DNA from: Planctomonas deserti
Lineage (GTDB): Bacteria; Actinomycetota; Actinomycetes; Actinomycetales; Microbacteriaceae
Reading direction: 5' to 3'
Assembly (NCBI RefSeq): GCF_003067705.1
Contig: NZ_QANL01000001.1
Location: 1-64,000, forward strand
Length of the DNA: 64,000 bases
Made by a program: the position numbers and the translations under genes
The notes under the pieces: model-generated
Seen by the model: the letters and a program-made list of their open reading frames with translations, nothing else
Told to the model about the DNA's origin: nothing
The model's database searches: none
Part shown: positions 19,899-28,981 of the stretch, in pieces
Layout of the letters: every line of letters begins with the position of its first letter
How positions within the stretch are numbered: the first letter of the stretch is position 1

Positions 19899-19928
19899 TT
19901 GCACGGCATGTTACGTATTTGTGTCGCT

Positions 19929-20747
19929 TCAATCGCCCTGGGGAACGGCGGAACGCTGCGCGAAGGCGCTCTCGTACAGGCACACCGAGGCCGCCGTAGC
20001 GAGGTTCATCGACTCCGCCTGGCCGTAGATCGGCACGGAGACGGCCTCGTCGGCGAGGGCGAGGTTCTCGTCGGTGAGCCCGCGCGCCTCGTTCCCGAAC
20101 AGCCACGCGGTGGGCCGGGCCAGCGTCCCGGCCTCGCGGGCCGCGAGCAGGTCGGAGCCCTTGATGTCCGCGGCGAGCACGGTGAGGCCGGCCTCGCGCG
20201 CGCGGTCGAGCACCGCGGAGAGCTCGGGAGCGAGCGCGACGGGGAGGTGGAACAGCGACCCCGTCGTCGCGCGGACCACCTTCGGGTTGTACGGGTCGAC
20301 GGCGCGGCCGGTGAGGATGACCGCGTCGGCTCCCGCCGCGTCCGCGGCCCGGATGATGGTGCCGGCGTTGCCCGGATCCCGCACCTCCTCGAGGATGGCG
20401 ACGAGCTGGGGCCGGTCGGCGAAGATCCGGCGCACCGAGGTGGGGAACTGGCGGCAGACCGCGACGACGCCCTGCGGCGTGACGGTGTCGGCCATGGCCT
20501 CGAGCACCTGCTCCGTCACGTACTCGATCTCGACGTCGGCCTCCTCGGCCGCCTCGCGGAGCTCGGGGTGGCGCTCGAGCGCCGTCGGCGTCGCGAACAC
20601 CTCGACGAGGAGCTCGGGACGGAAGTTGAGGGCCTCCCGCACGGCCTGCGGCCCCTCGAGGAGGAAGGCGCCGGTCTCCGCCCGCTCGTCCTTCGTCGAC
20701 AGCCTCGCGACGGAGCGGACACGGGGGGCGCGGGGGTTGTCGAGCAT
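19929..20747 (-). CDS. SpoU/TrmH-family RNA 2'-O-methyltransferase (TsnR/RlmB-like)
   Basis: A substrate-binding N-domain (to about residue 95) precedes a SPOUT knot domain with the three motifs ILEEVRDPGNAGTIIRAADAAG, WLFGNEARGL and VPIYGQAESMNLATAASVCLYE. It methylates rRNA or tRNA ribose with SAM. In Microbacteriaceae and relatives it normally stands between rplT and pheS; here pheS is 11 kb away. The ATG is 6 nt after TAGACT (20754-20759). Confidence 0.9.
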   Translation of the reverse strand: MLDNPRAPRVRSVARLSTKDERAETGAFLLEGPQAVREALNFRPELLVEVFATPTALERHPELREAAEEADVEIEYVTEQVLEAMADTVTPQGVVAVCRQFPTSVRRIFADRPQLVAILEEVRDPGNAGTIIRAADAAGADAVILTGRAVDPYNPKVVRATTGSLFHLPVALAPELSAVLDRAREAGLTVLAADIKGSDLLAAREAGTLARPTAWLFGNEARGLTDENLALADEAVSVPIYGQAESMNLATAASVCLYESAFAQRSAVPQGD

Positions 20748-20753
20748 CGCGCC

Positions 20754-20759
20754 AGTCTA
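20754..20759 (-). promoter_or_regulatory. -10 box TAGACT of the TrmH-family gene
   Basis: TAGACT is followed by six bases and the ATG, predicting a leaderless mRNA separate from the rplT transcript. Confidence 0.5.
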
Positions 20760-20819
20760 CCGACGGGGCATCCGGCGACCGGGGCGGGAGCAGCGCCCGG
20801 CGCGACGGCCGCGGACACG

Positions 20820-20857
20820 ACGAAGGGGCGGCACCGGAATCAGTGCCGCCCCTTCGT
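20820..20857 (-). terminator. rplT terminator hairpin
   Basis: A perfect 15-bp stem (ACGAAGGGGCGGCAC and complement) with an 8-nt loop lies 17 nt beyond the rplT stop, ending the infC-rpmI-rplT transcript. Confidence 0.75.
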
Positions 20858-20874
20858 GCGGATGGTGCGCTGCC

Positions 20875-21264
20875 TTAGGCGGCGGAGACCTTCGGAGCCG
20901 ACGTGTCGGCCGGAAGGGCCTGACGGGCGGTCTCGACGAGGGCGGCGAACGTGGCGGGCTCGTTGACCGCGAGGTCGGCGAGGATGCGACGGTCGACCTG
21001 CACGCCGGCCAGGTTCAGACCCTGGATGAGGCGGTTGTAGGTGAGGCCGTTCGCGCGCGACGCGGCGTTGATGCGCTGGATCCACAGGCGGCGGAACTCA
21101 CCCTTGCGGGCGCGACGGTCGCGGTACGAGTAGACGAGGGAGTGGGTGACCTGCTCCTTGGCCTTGCGGTACAGACGGGACCGCTGACCGCGGTATCCGG
21201 CGGCGCGCTCGAGAATGATCCGACGCTTCTTGTGGGCGTTTACGGCCCTCTTTACTCTTGCCAT
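20875..21264 (-). CDS. rplT: 50S ribosomal protein L20
   Basis: L20 is an early assembly protein of the 50S subunit. The 129-residue basic protein starts [15 protein letters not shown] and contains [33 protein letters not shown], the classic L20 signature region. It is the last gene of infC-rpmI-rplT. Confidence 0.98.
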   Translation of the reverse strand: MARVKRAVNAHKKRRIILERAAGYRGQRSRLYRKAKEQVTHSLVYSYRDRRARKGEFRRLWIQRINAASRANGLTYNRLIQGLNLAGVQVDRRILADLAVNEPATFAALVETARQALPADTSAPKVSAA

Positions 21265-21327
21265 TTCCTATTTCCTTCTGAACGTGTCCGGTCGGTGAGG
21301 CGGATGGGCGCGAGGCGCCCACGGGGC

Positions 21328-21522
21328 CTACTTGCCGAGGAGCTTCTTGACGATCTTGCTGTCGGCGGCCGAGAGGACCTGGTCCTCGTTGAGGCGGCGC
21401 TTGCGCTGGCTCGACTTGACCTCGAGGTTGTGGCGCATGCCGGCCTGCTGCTTCATGATCTTGCCGGAACCGGTGACCTTGAAACGCTTCTTCGTCCCAG
21501 AGTGAGTCTTCTGCTTAGGCAT
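21328..21522 (-). CDS. rpmI: 50S ribosomal protein L35
   Basis: The 64-residue protein [20 protein letters not shown] is L35 of normal length. The ATG at 21522 overlaps the infC end by 8 nt, so coupling with infC is likely. A longer frame upstream is only infC in another frame. Confidence 0.97.
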   Translation of the reverse strand: MPKQKTHSGTKKRFKVTGSGKIMKQQAGMRHNLEVKSSQRKRRLNEDQVLSAADSKIVKKLLGK

Positions 21523-22108
21523 TGTTTTCTTCTTTCGCTTCTCGTGCACTCGCCTTGTTGGCGTCGCGCTTTGCGTTGGCCTCCGCCTTGGCCTCCGACT
21601 TGTTCTTCGCCGGGCCGATGACCATGACCATGTTTCGGCCGTCGATGGTCGGGGTGGACTCCACGGAGCCGAACTCCGACACATCCTCGGCAAATCTCTG
21701 GAGCAGACGCACGCCCTGCTCGGGGCGTGACTGCTCACGACCGCGGAACAGGATCATGGCCTTGACCTTGTCGCCCTGCTTGAGGAAGCCCTCGGCGCGC
21801 TTGCGCTTGGTCTCGTAGTCGTGGCTGTCGATCTTCAGGCGGAAGCGCACCTCCTTGAGGATGGTGTTCGCCTGGTTGCGGCGAGCTTCCTTGGCCTTCT
21901 GAGCGGCTTCGTACTTGAACTTCCCGTAGTCCATGATCTTGGCCACGGGGGGCTTCGAATTCGGTGCTACCTCGACGAGGTCGAGATCTGCTTCCTGTGC
22001 GAGCCGGAGAGCGACATCGATGGAGACGACGCCGATCTGCTCGCCTGCTGGGCCAACGAGGCGAACCTCAGGAACGCGGATACGGTCGTTGGTACGGGGA
22101 TCGCTGAT
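21515..22108 (-). CDS. infC: translation initiation factor IF-3, probable AUC start
   Basis: IF-3 keeps ribosomal subunits apart and proofreads start codons. The N-domain ([20 protein letters not shown]) and C-domain ([23 protein letters not shown]) are clear; a lysine/alanine-rich tail follows. I place the start at ATC 22106-22108 ([13 protein letters not shown], 197 aa): it lies 6 nt after GAGGAG (22115-22120) and at the family's N-terminus. The only in-frame ATG, at 22162, lacks a ribosome site. A non-AUG start is the known basis of IF-3 autocontrol in Escherichia coli (AUU). Confidence 0.95.
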   Translation of the reverse strand: MSDPRTNDRIRVPEVRLVGPAGEQIGVVSIDVALRLAQEADLDLVEVAPNSKPPVAKIMDYGKFKYEAAQKAKEARRNQANTILKEVRFRLKIDSHDYETKRKRAEGFLKQGDKVKAMILFRGREQSRPEQGVRLLQRFAEDVSEFGSVESTPTIDGRNMVMVIGPAKNKSEAKAEANAKRDANKASAREAKEENNA

Positions 22109-22347
22109 GAATAACTCCTCTGGATTGCGATGCCTGCTCCCGTGGCGACGGATGCCGCCCACGGGCCGGAAGAGGAGATTTCACCGAGCTGGGCCGGCGA
22201 ACCGGCACAACGGGCTTCGCCTGTGTGCACTCTCGCGCACACGAACTCCCGTCAAAGGGAGCGGCATCGACCCGGTAACCTTATGAAGCGGTCAAGCGCG
22301 GGTGGGAAATTTCCACTTTCGTACCGGCGCTACAAACGCCGGAAGCC
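22109..22347 (-). promoter_or_regulatory. long infC leader
   Basis: From the predicted start point near 22347 the infC message has about 240 nt of leader with GC-rich stems, including GCCGGTTCGCCGGC near 22195. IF3/L20 leaders in other phyla carry autoregulatory structures; whether this one does is unknown. Confidence 0.45.
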
Positions 22348-22353
22348 ATGAGA

Positions 22354-22382
22354 ACTATAGCAGGTCACGCGGAAAACGGCAC
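22354..22382 (-). promoter_or_regulatory. infC promoter, -10 TATAGT
   Basis: TATAGT (22354-22359) is a near-perfect -10, with a weak GTGCCG at -35 after 17 bp. It drives infC-rpmI-rplT and lies back to back with the DUF1844 gene. Confidence 0.6.
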
Positions 22383-22405
22383 CCAAGGGCCAGTAGGAGG
22401 AACGC

Positions 22406-22801
22406 ATGAGCGACTACGAGGGTCCGACGGGTCTCGAGAACGGCGCGGGCGCCGATGCCGGCGCCGGTGCCGATGCCGAGGGCGACTACGTCCGCGACAT
22501 CGCGGAGGTGTCGGCGGTCGAGGTCATCACCACCACGGCCGTGCACCTCATGAGCGCCGCCGCCGTGAAGTGCGGCCTCGCCGACGACCCGGAGTCGCAG
22601 ACCGACCTCGACGAGGCGCGGAAGATCATCACGTCGCTCGCCGGACTGGTCACGGCGGCGTCGCCCGAGATCGGCGACCACCACGCGCGCAGCCTCCGTG
22701 ACGGCCTGCGTTCCCTGCAGCTCGCGTTCCGCGAGGCGTCCGCGATCCCCGACCCGATCGGCAAGGGCCCGGGAGAGAAGTGGACCGGCCCGGTCAGCTG
22801 A
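22406..22801 (+). CDS. DUF1844 family protein
   Basis: The 131-residue protein has a glycine/alanine/aspartate-rich first 25 residues, then the DUF1844 pattern: EVITTTAVHLMSAAAVKCGL and DLDEARKIITSLAGLVTAASPEIG. Function unknown. Its divergent position to infC is common in actinobacteria. Start ATG follows AGGAGG. Confidence 0.88.
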   Translation: MSDYEGPTGLENGAGADAGAGADAEGDYVRDIAEVSAVEVITTTAVHLMSAAAVKCGLADDPESQTDLDEARKIITSLAGLVTAASPEIGDHHARSLRDGLRSLQLAFREASAIPDPIGKGPGEKWTGPVS

Positions 22802-22810
22802 CCCGCCCCG

Positions 22811-23187
22811 CTTCGTACGCAACACAGGCTCAGCTGCCCCTTTGGGCGGAAGCGGCCGGCGCCATCGGTGGCTCCGGGCTGTGAGGGAGCCTGCGTCAGG
22901 TGCTCGCCCCACGGTCCCTGAGCCCGATGCCGCGTCCGCACCCTACGGTCCCTGAGCCTGTCGAAGGGATAAGGACCACACGGTCCCTGAGCCCGTCGAG
23001 GGGACGCGACGTTCGCTTTCGGGATCAGTTGCGTCGCTTCGACCAGCTCAGCGACCGTATCCGGCCCCGTCCCCGTCCCCGATGTCACCCCTCCCCGCTC
23101 TCCAGCACGCAATTCGGCACATGTGGGCCGACACGCCGCCCTAGTGACACGGCATCGGGCGTGTCACGGCGGATCTGCTGAATTGCG
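22811..23187. repeat. composite intergenic repeat, unit 1
   Basis: This unit holds CAACACAGGCTC (about 22819) paired with GAGCCTGCGTCAG (about 22896). REP-type sequences follow at 22946-22969, 22981-23004 and about 23038-23057. A palindrome with GACACGCC/GGCGTGTC (23130-23137, 23158-23165) and CGCAATTC/GAATTGCG ends closes it. The same modules recur in the same order in unit 2. No gene is visible. Confidence 0.75.
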
Positions 23188-23208
23188 TTGACCATTCGGC
23201 CCGACTGC

Positions 23209-23535
23209 GCCTTCCGTGCGCAATGCAGGCTCGGCGCGCCCTCGGTCGGCGGGAGCCCGCGCCGACAGTGGAACCCTGCCGTGAGGGAGCCTGCGTTGGG
23301 TGCTCGCCCCCACGGTCCCTGAGCCTGTCGAAGGGACGGGACGTTCGCTTCCGAAATAACTTGCGTCGCTTCGACGAGCTCAGCGACCGTGTCCGTACCG
23401 TTCGTGCCCGTCCTGTTCCCTGCACCCGGAGCGACGCAACTCAGCAGGTCTGGGCCGACACGCCGCTTCGGCAACACGGCATCCGGCGTGTCGCGGGGGA
23501 TCTGCTGAATTGCGTTGACGACCCCGCCCCCAGGG
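23209..23535. repeat. composite intergenic repeat, unit 2
   Basis: A diverged second copy of unit 1: CAATGCAGGCTC (about 23221), GAGCCTGCGTTG (about 23287), a REP pair (about 23313-23395), and an 80-bp palindrome at 23434-23515. The palindrome's arms ACGCAACTCAGCAGGTC and GATCTGCTGAATTGCGT match at 15 of 17 positions around GACACGCCG/CGGCGTGTC. It sits just before the sseB stop, so it may also end transcription from both sides. Confidence 0.75.
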
Positions 23536-23543
23536 ACCGAGGG

Positions 23544-24323
23544 CTAGGGGGTGTGAGTGGTGAGGGCTACGCGCATGCTGTCCACGCGGGTCGCGATCAT
23601 CTCGTCCGCCGCCCAGCGGGACTGCAGGCGGGCGAGCAGGGCGTCGAGCGCGGCGCGGTCGAGTCCCGGGACGAGGGCCAGGCGGACCACGACCTCGGGG
23701 CCCGCGAGACGGGCGTCGGGGTCCCCCGCCGAGACGGCGACCGCGCCGACGGCGGACTCCCCTGCGACGGCGGCGGCGAAGGCGGCCTCGACGGCCGGAT
23801 CCGTGGCGCTCGGCGACCACGGCTGCGACTGGGCGATGGCCCACAGGGCCGGGCGGCGCAGCACGAACTCGGACTCCGAGGTGGGGTCGAGGACCACGAG
23901 GTCGGTCTGCTCGCTCGCCGCGGCGAGGGCGACGCGCACCCCGTCGGCCGGCACCGGCCGCGCTGTGGGGTTCCAGGCGCGCATGGTGTCGACGGACGTG
24001 AACACCGGCATCACGCTGCGACCGTCGGGACCCGCGACCGTGACGATGGACAGCTCGGCGCTCTTGTCGACGGTGAGGCCGTGCGCGCCCTCCCCCGACT
24101 CGCCGAGCGCGGCGACCAGCGGGATGAGCAGGCGCGACTCGCGCACCGCGTCGACCACGGCGGTGGCGTCGGCGTCCCCCGCCCGGAAGCGGCGGAGGGC
24201 GTCAGCCAGCCGCGGCGGCGCGGATCCGTCATCCGTCGACGCGGCGGTGTGCTCGAACGACCGGCCGGCCCAGGGGCGCCCGGCGGAGTCCGTGGCGCCG
24301 CCGGCGCCGTGGGGTGCCGACAT
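23544..24323 (-). CDS. SseB-family protein
   Basis: The 259-residue protein has the SseB N-terminal domain (RLLIPLVAALGE, VMPVFTSVDTMRAWNPTARPVPADG). Molecular role unknown; it is a common partner of hisA/priA in Microbacteriaceae. The ATG shares one base with the hisA stop (TGATG), so the two are coupled. Confidence 0.85.
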   Translation of the reverse strand: MSAPHGAGGATDSAGRPWAGRSFEHTAASTDDGSAPPRLADALRRFRAGDADATAVVDAVRESRLLIPLVAALGESGEGAHGLTVDKSAELSIVTVAGPDGRSVMPVFTSVDTMRAWNPTARPVPADGVRVALAAASEQTDLVVLDPTSESEFVLRRPALWAIAQSQPWSPSATDPAVEAAFAAAVAGESAVGAVAVSAGDPDARLAGPEVVVRLALVPGLDRAALDALLARLQSRWAADEMIATRVDSMRVALTTHTP

Positions 24324-25069
24324 CAGTCGGAGGCGACGTCCAGCGCCTCCGCGAGCGTGAATGCGCCCGCGTAGAGCGCCTTGCCCACGATCGCGCCCTC
24401 GAGGCCGTTGGGCACGAGCTCGCGCAGGGTGGCGAGGTCGTCGAGGGAGGAGATGCCGCCGGATGCGATGACCGGGCGATGCGTGCGGGCCATGACCTGC
24501 TGCAGCAGCTCGACGTTCGGGCCCTTGAGGGTTCCGTCCTTCGTCACGTCGGTCACGACGTAGCGGGCGCAGCCGGCGTCCTCGAGGCGGTCCATGACCT
24601 GCCACAGGTCGCCGCCCTCCCGGGTCCAGCCGCGGGCGGCCAGGGTCGTGCCGCGGACGTCGAGGCCGACCGCGACCGCCTCGCCGTACTGCGCGATGAC
24701 GTGCGCCGCCCACTCGGGGTTCTCCAGGGCCGCGGTGCCGAGGTTGATGCGCTTGGCACCGGACTCCAGCGCGGTGTCGAGCGAGCGGTCGTCGCGGATG
24801 CCGCCCGACAGCTCGATGTTCACGCCGCGCGTCGCGCGGATGACCTTCTTGATGATGCCGAGGTTGTTGCCGCGCCCGAACGCCGCATCGAGGTCGACGA
24901 GGTGGATCCACTTCGCGCCCTGGTCCGCCCAGTCGCTCGCCGCATCGACGGGGTCGCCATAGTTGGTCTCCGTGCCGGCCTCGCCCTGGGTCAGGCGCAC
25001 GGCCTTCCCGCCCGCGACGTCGACCGCCGGAAGCAGCGTCAGTCCGGGGGTCCTGTTGAACTCGCTCAT
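24323..25069 (-). CDS. priA: phosphoribosyl isomerase A (HisA/PriA)
   Basis: A (beta/alpha)8 isomerase converting ProFAR to PRFAR in histidine synthesis; in many actinobacteria the same enzyme also performs the TrpF step. The catalytic aspartates lie in [15 protein letters not shown] and [15 protein letters not shown]. Length 248 aa is normal. The start ATG 25069 follows GAAGG. Dual function cannot be proven without knowing whether trpF exists elsewhere. Confidence 0.93.
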   Translation of the reverse strand: MSEFNRTPGLTLLPAVDVAGGKAVRLTQGEAGTETNYGDPVDAASDWADQGAKWIHLVDLDAAFGRGNNLGIIKKVIRATRGVNIELSGGIRDDRSLDTALESGAKRINLGTAALENPEWAAHVIAQYGEAVAVGLDVRGTTLAARGWTREGGDLWQVMDRLEDAGCARYVVTDVTKDGTLKGPNVELLQQVMARTHRPVIASGGISSLDDLATLRELVPNGLEGAIVGKALYAGAFTLAEALDVASD

Positions 25070-25112
25070 TGTCGCCTTCGTTAGTGGTGCACGGCCGGTG
25101 GCGATATTAGAC

Positions 25113-25748
25113 CTAGCGGAGCGTCCGGAGCCAATTGGTGAGGAGGCGGATGCCCGCGGGACCGGACTTCTCGGGGTGGAACTGGGTCGCGGTGAGGGGG
25201 CCGTTCTCCACTGCCGCGACGAAGCGCCCGCCGTGGTCCGCCCAGGTGACCTTCGGCGACGGGAAGGGCGGCTCCGGGAACAGCGTCCAGTTCTGCACGG
25301 CGTATGAGTGCACGAAGTAGAACCGCTCGTCCTCGATGCCGTCGAACAGCGCCGTTCCCGCCGCCGCGTCCACCGTGTTCCAGCCCATGTGCGGGACGAT
25401 GGGCGACCGCAGCTCCTCGACCACGCCCGGCCATTCGCCGAGGCCCTCGGTCTCCACGCCGCGCTCGACGCCACGGGAGAAGAGCACCTGCATGCCGACG
25501 CAGATGCCGAGGACCGGCCGGCCGCCGGCCAGCCGCTTGTCGACTATGGCGTCGCCGCGCACGCTCATGAGGGCGTCCATGACGGCCGAGAAGGCGCCGA
25601 CACCCGGCAGCAGCAGTCCGTCGGCCTCCTGCGCCTTCTTGGCGTCCCGGGTGAGGAACACGTCCGCACCGGCGAGCTCGAGCGCCTTGACTGCCGAGTG
25701 GATGTTGCCGCTGCCGTAGTCGAGGACTGCGACGGATGGGGCGCTCAC
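25113..25748 (-). CDS. hisH: imidazole glycerol phosphate synthase subunit HisH
   Basis: The glutaminase subunit supplies ammonia to HisF. The class I triad is visible: Cys in [11 protein letters not shown], and His and Glu in [12 protein letters not shown]. Length 211 aa is normal. It overlaps hisB in an ATGA. HisF is not in the window. Confidence 0.95.
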   Translation of the reverse strand: MSAPSVAVLDYGSGNIHSAVKALELAGADVFLTRDAKKAQEADGLLLPGVGAFSAVMDALMSVRGDAIVDKRLAGGRPVLGICVGMQVLFSRGVERGVETEGLGEWPGVVEELRSPIVPHMGWNTVDAAAGTALFDGIEDERFYFVHSYAVQNWTLFPEPPFPSPKVTWADHGGRFVAAVENGPLTATQFHPEKSGPAGIRLLTNWLRTLR

Positions 25749-26362
25749 AGCGCTCCCTTCGTTGAGGGGATTCCGGACACGCGGGGGTCGAACTCCTTGG
25801 CCGCGCGGAACGCGCGCGCGAAGGACTTGAACTCGGCCTCGGCGATGTGGTGGGGGTCGCGCCCGCCGAGCACGGTCACGTGCATCGTGAGGGCGGCGTT
25901 GAAGGCGATCGCCTCGAAGACGTGCCGCACCATCGACCCGGTGAAGTGCCCGCCGATGAGATGGAACTCGAAGCCGGCCGGCTCCCCCGTGTGCACGAGG
26001 TACGGACGCCCGGAGATGTCGACGACGCTCTGCACCAGCGCCTCGTCGAGGGGCACCAGGGCGTCGCCGTACCGGGAGATGCCGGACTTGTCGCCGAGTG
26101 CCTGACGGATGGCGGTGCCGAGCACGATGCCGATGTCCTCCACGGTGTGGTGGACATCGATCTCGATGTCGCCCGATGCGCGCACGGTGAGATCCGTCAG
26201 GGAGTGCTTGGCGAACGCGGTGAGGAGGTGATCGAAGAACGGGACCGACGTGCTGATGGTCGACTGGCCGGTGCCGTCGAGGTCGAGCGACAGCTCGATG
26301 CTCGACTCGCTCGTCTCGCGTCTCAGCGATGCGGTGCGGGCAGGACGTTCGCCGGTGCTCAT
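25745..26362 (-). CDS. hisB: imidazoleglycerol-phosphate dehydratase
   Basis: The manganese enzyme removes water from IGP. Both metal-binding repeats are present, [14 protein letters not shown] and [18 protein letters not shown]. Monofunctional, 205 aa. Start and stop overlap hisC and hisH by 4 nt each. Confidence 0.96.
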   Translation of the reverse strand: MSTGERPARTASLRRETSESSIELSLDLDGTGQSTISTSVPFFDHLLTAFAKHSLTDLTVRASGDIEIDVHHTVEDIGIVLGTAIRQALGDKSGISRYGDALVPLDEALVQSVVDISGRPYLVHTGEPAGFEFHLIGGHFTGSMVRHVFEAIAFNAALTMHVTVLGGRDPHHIAEAEFKSFARAFRAAKEFDPRVSGIPSTKGAL

Positions 26363-27462
26363 CCGTTCAGTTTAGCCGCGACGGGGGTGCGACCCACGGC
26401 CGCGATCGCCTCGAGGAAGGCCGTCGTCTCGGCCTCCGTTCCCGCGCTCACCCGCAGGTGGCCCTCGATGCCGATGTCGCGGATGATGACCCCGCGCTCG
26501 AGCAGCGCCTCGAACAGCGCGTGCGGGTCGTCGACCCCGCCGAACAGCACGAAGTTCGACCAGCTGGGCACGGGCGCGTAGCCGAGTCGCTCGAGCTCGA
26601 CGATGATGCGGTCGCGCTGGCCCTTGATGTCGTCCACCATGGCGAGCATCTCGTCGGCGTGCGCGAGGGCGGCGATCGCCGCGGCCTGGGTCAGGGCGGA
26701 GAGGTGGTAGGGCAGGCGCACGAGCCGGAGGGCGTCGGTCACGGCGGAGTGGGCGGCGAGGTAGCCGAGCCGGGCACCGGCGAAGGCGAAGGCCTTGCTC
26801 ATCGTTCGTGACACGAGAAGACGGTCGCGGCCCTCGAGCAGGGTGAGCGCCGTCGGCTGATCCGCGGGGATGAACTCGGCGTATGCCTCGTCCACGACGA
26901 CGATGCCGTCGGTCGCGTCGTACGCGGCGGCGATGGTCTCGAGCGACACCGGGGTCCCCGTGGGGTTGTTCGGCGAGCAGAAGAACACGAGGTCAGGCCG
27001 CGTGCGCTCGATCTCGCGAACCGCCGTCTCCGGCGAGATATCGTAGCCCGCGTCGCGCGTGCCGTCGATCCACCGCGTTCCAGTGCCGGACGCGATGATC
27101 GCGTGCATGGAGTAGGTCGGCGGGAAGCCCAGCACGGACCGGCCCGGCCCGCCGAACGCCTGCAGGATCTGCTGCAGCACCTCGTTCGACCCGTTGGCCG
27201 CCCAGATCTGGTCCCGGGTCAGGCCGTGCCCGAGGTAGCCGGCCAGCCGATCGCGCAGCTCGCCGAACTCGCGGTCCGGATAGCGGTTGATGGTGAGGAT
27301 CGCCGAGGCGAGACGGGCCACGATGTCGTGCGCGACGTCCTCGGGCACCGGATGCGTGTTCTCGTTCACGTTGAGCGCGACGGGAACCTGCTTCTGCGGC
27401 GCGCCGTAGGGGGTGCGGCCGCGGAGGTCGGCGCGGATGGGGAGGTCGTCGAGGGTGGTCAC
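26359..27462 (-). CDS. hisC: histidinol-phosphate aminotransferase
   Basis: A class I/II PLP aminotransferase. The substrate-end motif [36 protein letters not shown] and the lysine in [17 protein letters not shown] are visible. I chose the GTG at 27462 ([15 protein letters not shown], 367 aa), 6 nt after TACACT (27469-27474). It heads the hisC-B-H-A-sseB unit; hisD, usually first, is absent here. Confidence 0.95.
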   Translation of the reverse strand: MTTLDDLPIRADLRGRTPYGAPQKQVPVALNVNENTHPVPEDVAHDIVARLASAILTINRYPDREFGELRDRLAGYLGHGLTRDQIWAANGSNEVLQQILQAFGGPGRSVLGFPPTYSMHAIIASGTGTRWIDGTRDAGYDISPETAVREIERTRPDLVFFCSPNNPTGTPVSLETIAAAYDATDGIVVVDEAYAEFIPADQPTALTLLEGRDRLLVSRTMSKAFAFAGARLGYLAAHSAVTDALRLVRLPYHLSALTQAAAIAALAHADEMLAMVDDIKGQRDRIIVELERLGYAPVPSWSNFVLFGGVDDPHALFEALLERGVIIRDIGIEGHLRVSAGTEAETTAFLEAIAAVGRTPVAAKLNG

Positions 27463-27468
27463 CAATCG

Positions 27469-27474
27469 AGTGTA
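27469..27474 (-). promoter_or_regulatory. -10 box TACACT of hisC (leaderless)
   Basis: TACACT, six bases, then the hisC GTG. It occupies the 34-nt gap after the LysM gene. Confidence 0.5.
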
Positions 27475-27496
27475 GGGCGGGACGAATCCCGTGCCG

Positions 27497-27922
27497 CTAC
27501 CGCCCCAGGTCGCTCGGGATCGCCAGCTCCTGCCCCGGCACGACGTCGTAGGACGACAACTGGTTGAGCCGCACGATCGACTCGATGACGTCACGCGGGT
27601 CGGCGGCGGGGGCGACGGCCTGGGCGATGGCCCAGAGCGATTCGCCGCTCTCCACCGTCACCGACTGCAGCGGGACCCGCGAGATCTCCGACGAGGCGAC
27701 GGCGGGCTCTCCGGTGAGCGCGAGGAACAGGGATCCGGCGACGATCGGGATGCCGGCGAGGGTGGTCAGCGCGGCGCGGCCGCGGCGGGTGAGGCGCAGG
27801 CGCGTGCGGGGGGCCGTCGTCGCGGGTGCAGGCGCGGCGGGCGCGAGCGCCTCGACGGCGACGAGGTGGCGCCGGGGCGGGAAAGAGGTGGCGAATGCAT
27901 CGGTGATGAGAACTGCGCTCAT
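27497..27922 (-). CDS. LysM-domain protein divergent from lexA, SOS division-inhibitor candidate
   Basis: The 141-residue protein has one membrane segment (about residues 50-70, [17 protein letters not shown]) and a C-terminal LysM ([21 protein letters not shown] ... [12 protein letters not shown]) that should bind peptidoglycan outside the membrane. Position and build match Rv2719c/ChiZ of M. tuberculosis and are comparable to DivS/YneA, SOS-induced suppressors of division next to lexA. No hydrolase domain is visible. Two SOS boxes lie upstream. Confidence 0.8.
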   Translation of the reverse strand: MSAVLITDAFATSFPPRRHLVAVEALAPAAPAPATTAPRTRLRLTRRGRAALTTLAGIPIVAGSLFLALTGEPAVASSEISRVPLQSVTVESGESLWAIAQAVAPAADPRDVIESIVRLNQLSSYDVVPGQELAIPSDLGR

Positions 27923-28027
27923 GGTCGTGCCTCTCTGTGAGGTGTTCCGGGGGGTGCCCGGGTCGATCCCGCACCCGGCGCTCGGTCCTCGGCCGGGAGG
28001 CCCGGGCACCGGGTGCGAAGATCTGTT

Positions 28028-28043
28028 CCGAATATATCTTCGA
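28028..28043. promoter_or_regulatory. LexA (SOS) box 1
   Basis: CCGAATATATCTTCGA has the same half-sites and 4-bp spacer as the recA box (TCGAAT-N4-CTTCGA) apart from its first base. It lies between the divergent LysM and lexA genes. Confidence 0.6.
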
Positions 28044-28097
28044 TCGAACGAAGCTACAACTGCCGGCAGGAATTCGAGGAGCAATTTCGCGAAACAC

Positions 28098-28113
28098 TCG
28101 AACGGATGTTTGC
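28098..28113. promoter_or_regulatory. LexA (SOS) box 2
   Basis: TCGAACGGATGTTTGC matches the actinobacterial consensus TCGAAC-N4-GTTCGA perfectly in the left half and 4 of 6 in the right. It is nearer lexA and fits autoregulation. Confidence 0.55.
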
Positions 28114-28212
28114 TTCCCGAACCCCTGCCGATATGGTTCGAGTGTCTGGTTGGCACTCAATCAGGAGCCACCGACATTGCCGCCACCGCGCGGCCGAGAG
28201 ACAGGGGATCAC

Positions 28213-28893
28213 GTGAGCACGGAGCGAGCCCAGGGTGACCGCGGGACCAGGCGCCGCAAAAACCTCAGCGAGAAGCAGGTCGCGATCCTCGAGGTCATCT
28301 CGAAGTCCGTTGCGTCCCGCGGTTATCCGCCGAGCATGCGCGAGATCGGCGACGCCGTCGGGCTCGCCTCGCTCTCGAGCGTGACCCACCAGCTGAACCA
28401 GCTGGAGCTGAGCGGCTACCTCCGCCGCGACCCCAACCGTCCTCGCGCGCTCGAGATCCTCATCGAGCTGCCCGCCAACCCCGCGGACGCGGACCTCGAC
28501 AACGTGACCCCGGTCGGCGACGTCGCCATGGTGCCCCTGGTCGGCAGGATCGCCGCCGGCGTACCCATCACGGCCGACCAGCAGATCGAGGAGGTGTTCC
28601 CGCTCCCCCGCCAGCTGGTGGGCAAGGGCGAGCTCTTCATCCTGCGTGTCTCGGGCGATTCCATGATCGACGCCGCGATCTGCGACGGCGACTGGGTCGT
28701 CGTCCGCCGGCAGAACACCGCGGAGAACGGCGACATCGTGGCCGCCATGTTGGACAGCGAGGCGACCGTCAAGGTGTTCCGGCAGCGCGACGGCCACACC
28801 TGGCTGCTTCCCCGCAACTCGAGCTTCGAGCCGATCCTGGGCGACTTCGCGGAAGTGCTCGGCAAGGTCGTCGCCGTCATGAGGTCCGTCTAG
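28213..28893 (+). CDS. lexA: SOS repressor LexA
   Basis: LexA binds SOS boxes and cleaves itself when RecA is activated. The wHTH ([25 protein letters not shown]) is followed by the cleavage site Ala-Gly in GRIAAGVP, the catalytic serine in [11 protein letters not shown] and lysine in [12 protein letters not shown] at 28213 with AGGGGA gives 226 aa, normal for the group. Confidence 0.96.
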   Translation: MSTERAQGDRGTRRRKNLSEKQVAILEVISKSVASRGYPPSMREIGDAVGLASLSSVTHQLNQLELSGYLRRDPNRPRALEILIELPANPADADLDNVTPVGDVAMVPLVGRIAAGVPITADQQIEEVFPLPRQLVGKGELFILRVSGDSMIDAAICDGDWVVVRRQNTAENGDIVAAMLDSEATVKVFRQRDGHTWLLPRNSSFEPILGDFAEVLGKVVAVMRSV

Positions 28894-28921
28894 CCGACGT
28901 CCGCCCCGGCGGGTCCGTCAC

Positions 28922-28967
28922 ACGAGACAGCGCCGCCCGACCTGCTGGTCGGGCGGCGCTGTCTCGT
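28922..28967. terminator. bidirectional terminator lexA/hflX
   Basis: A perfect 21-bp stem with a TGCT loop between the convergent lexA and hflX stops, flanked by CTCGTTGT on one side. It should end both transcripts. Confidence 0.85.
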
Positions 28968-28981
28968 TGTGGCGCCTGTCG

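Noticed and set aside
22108-22162. ATG at 22162 as the infC start
   Set aside because: The 18 extra residues do not look like IF-3, and the strong GAGGAG lies inside that extension, positioned for ATC at 22108.
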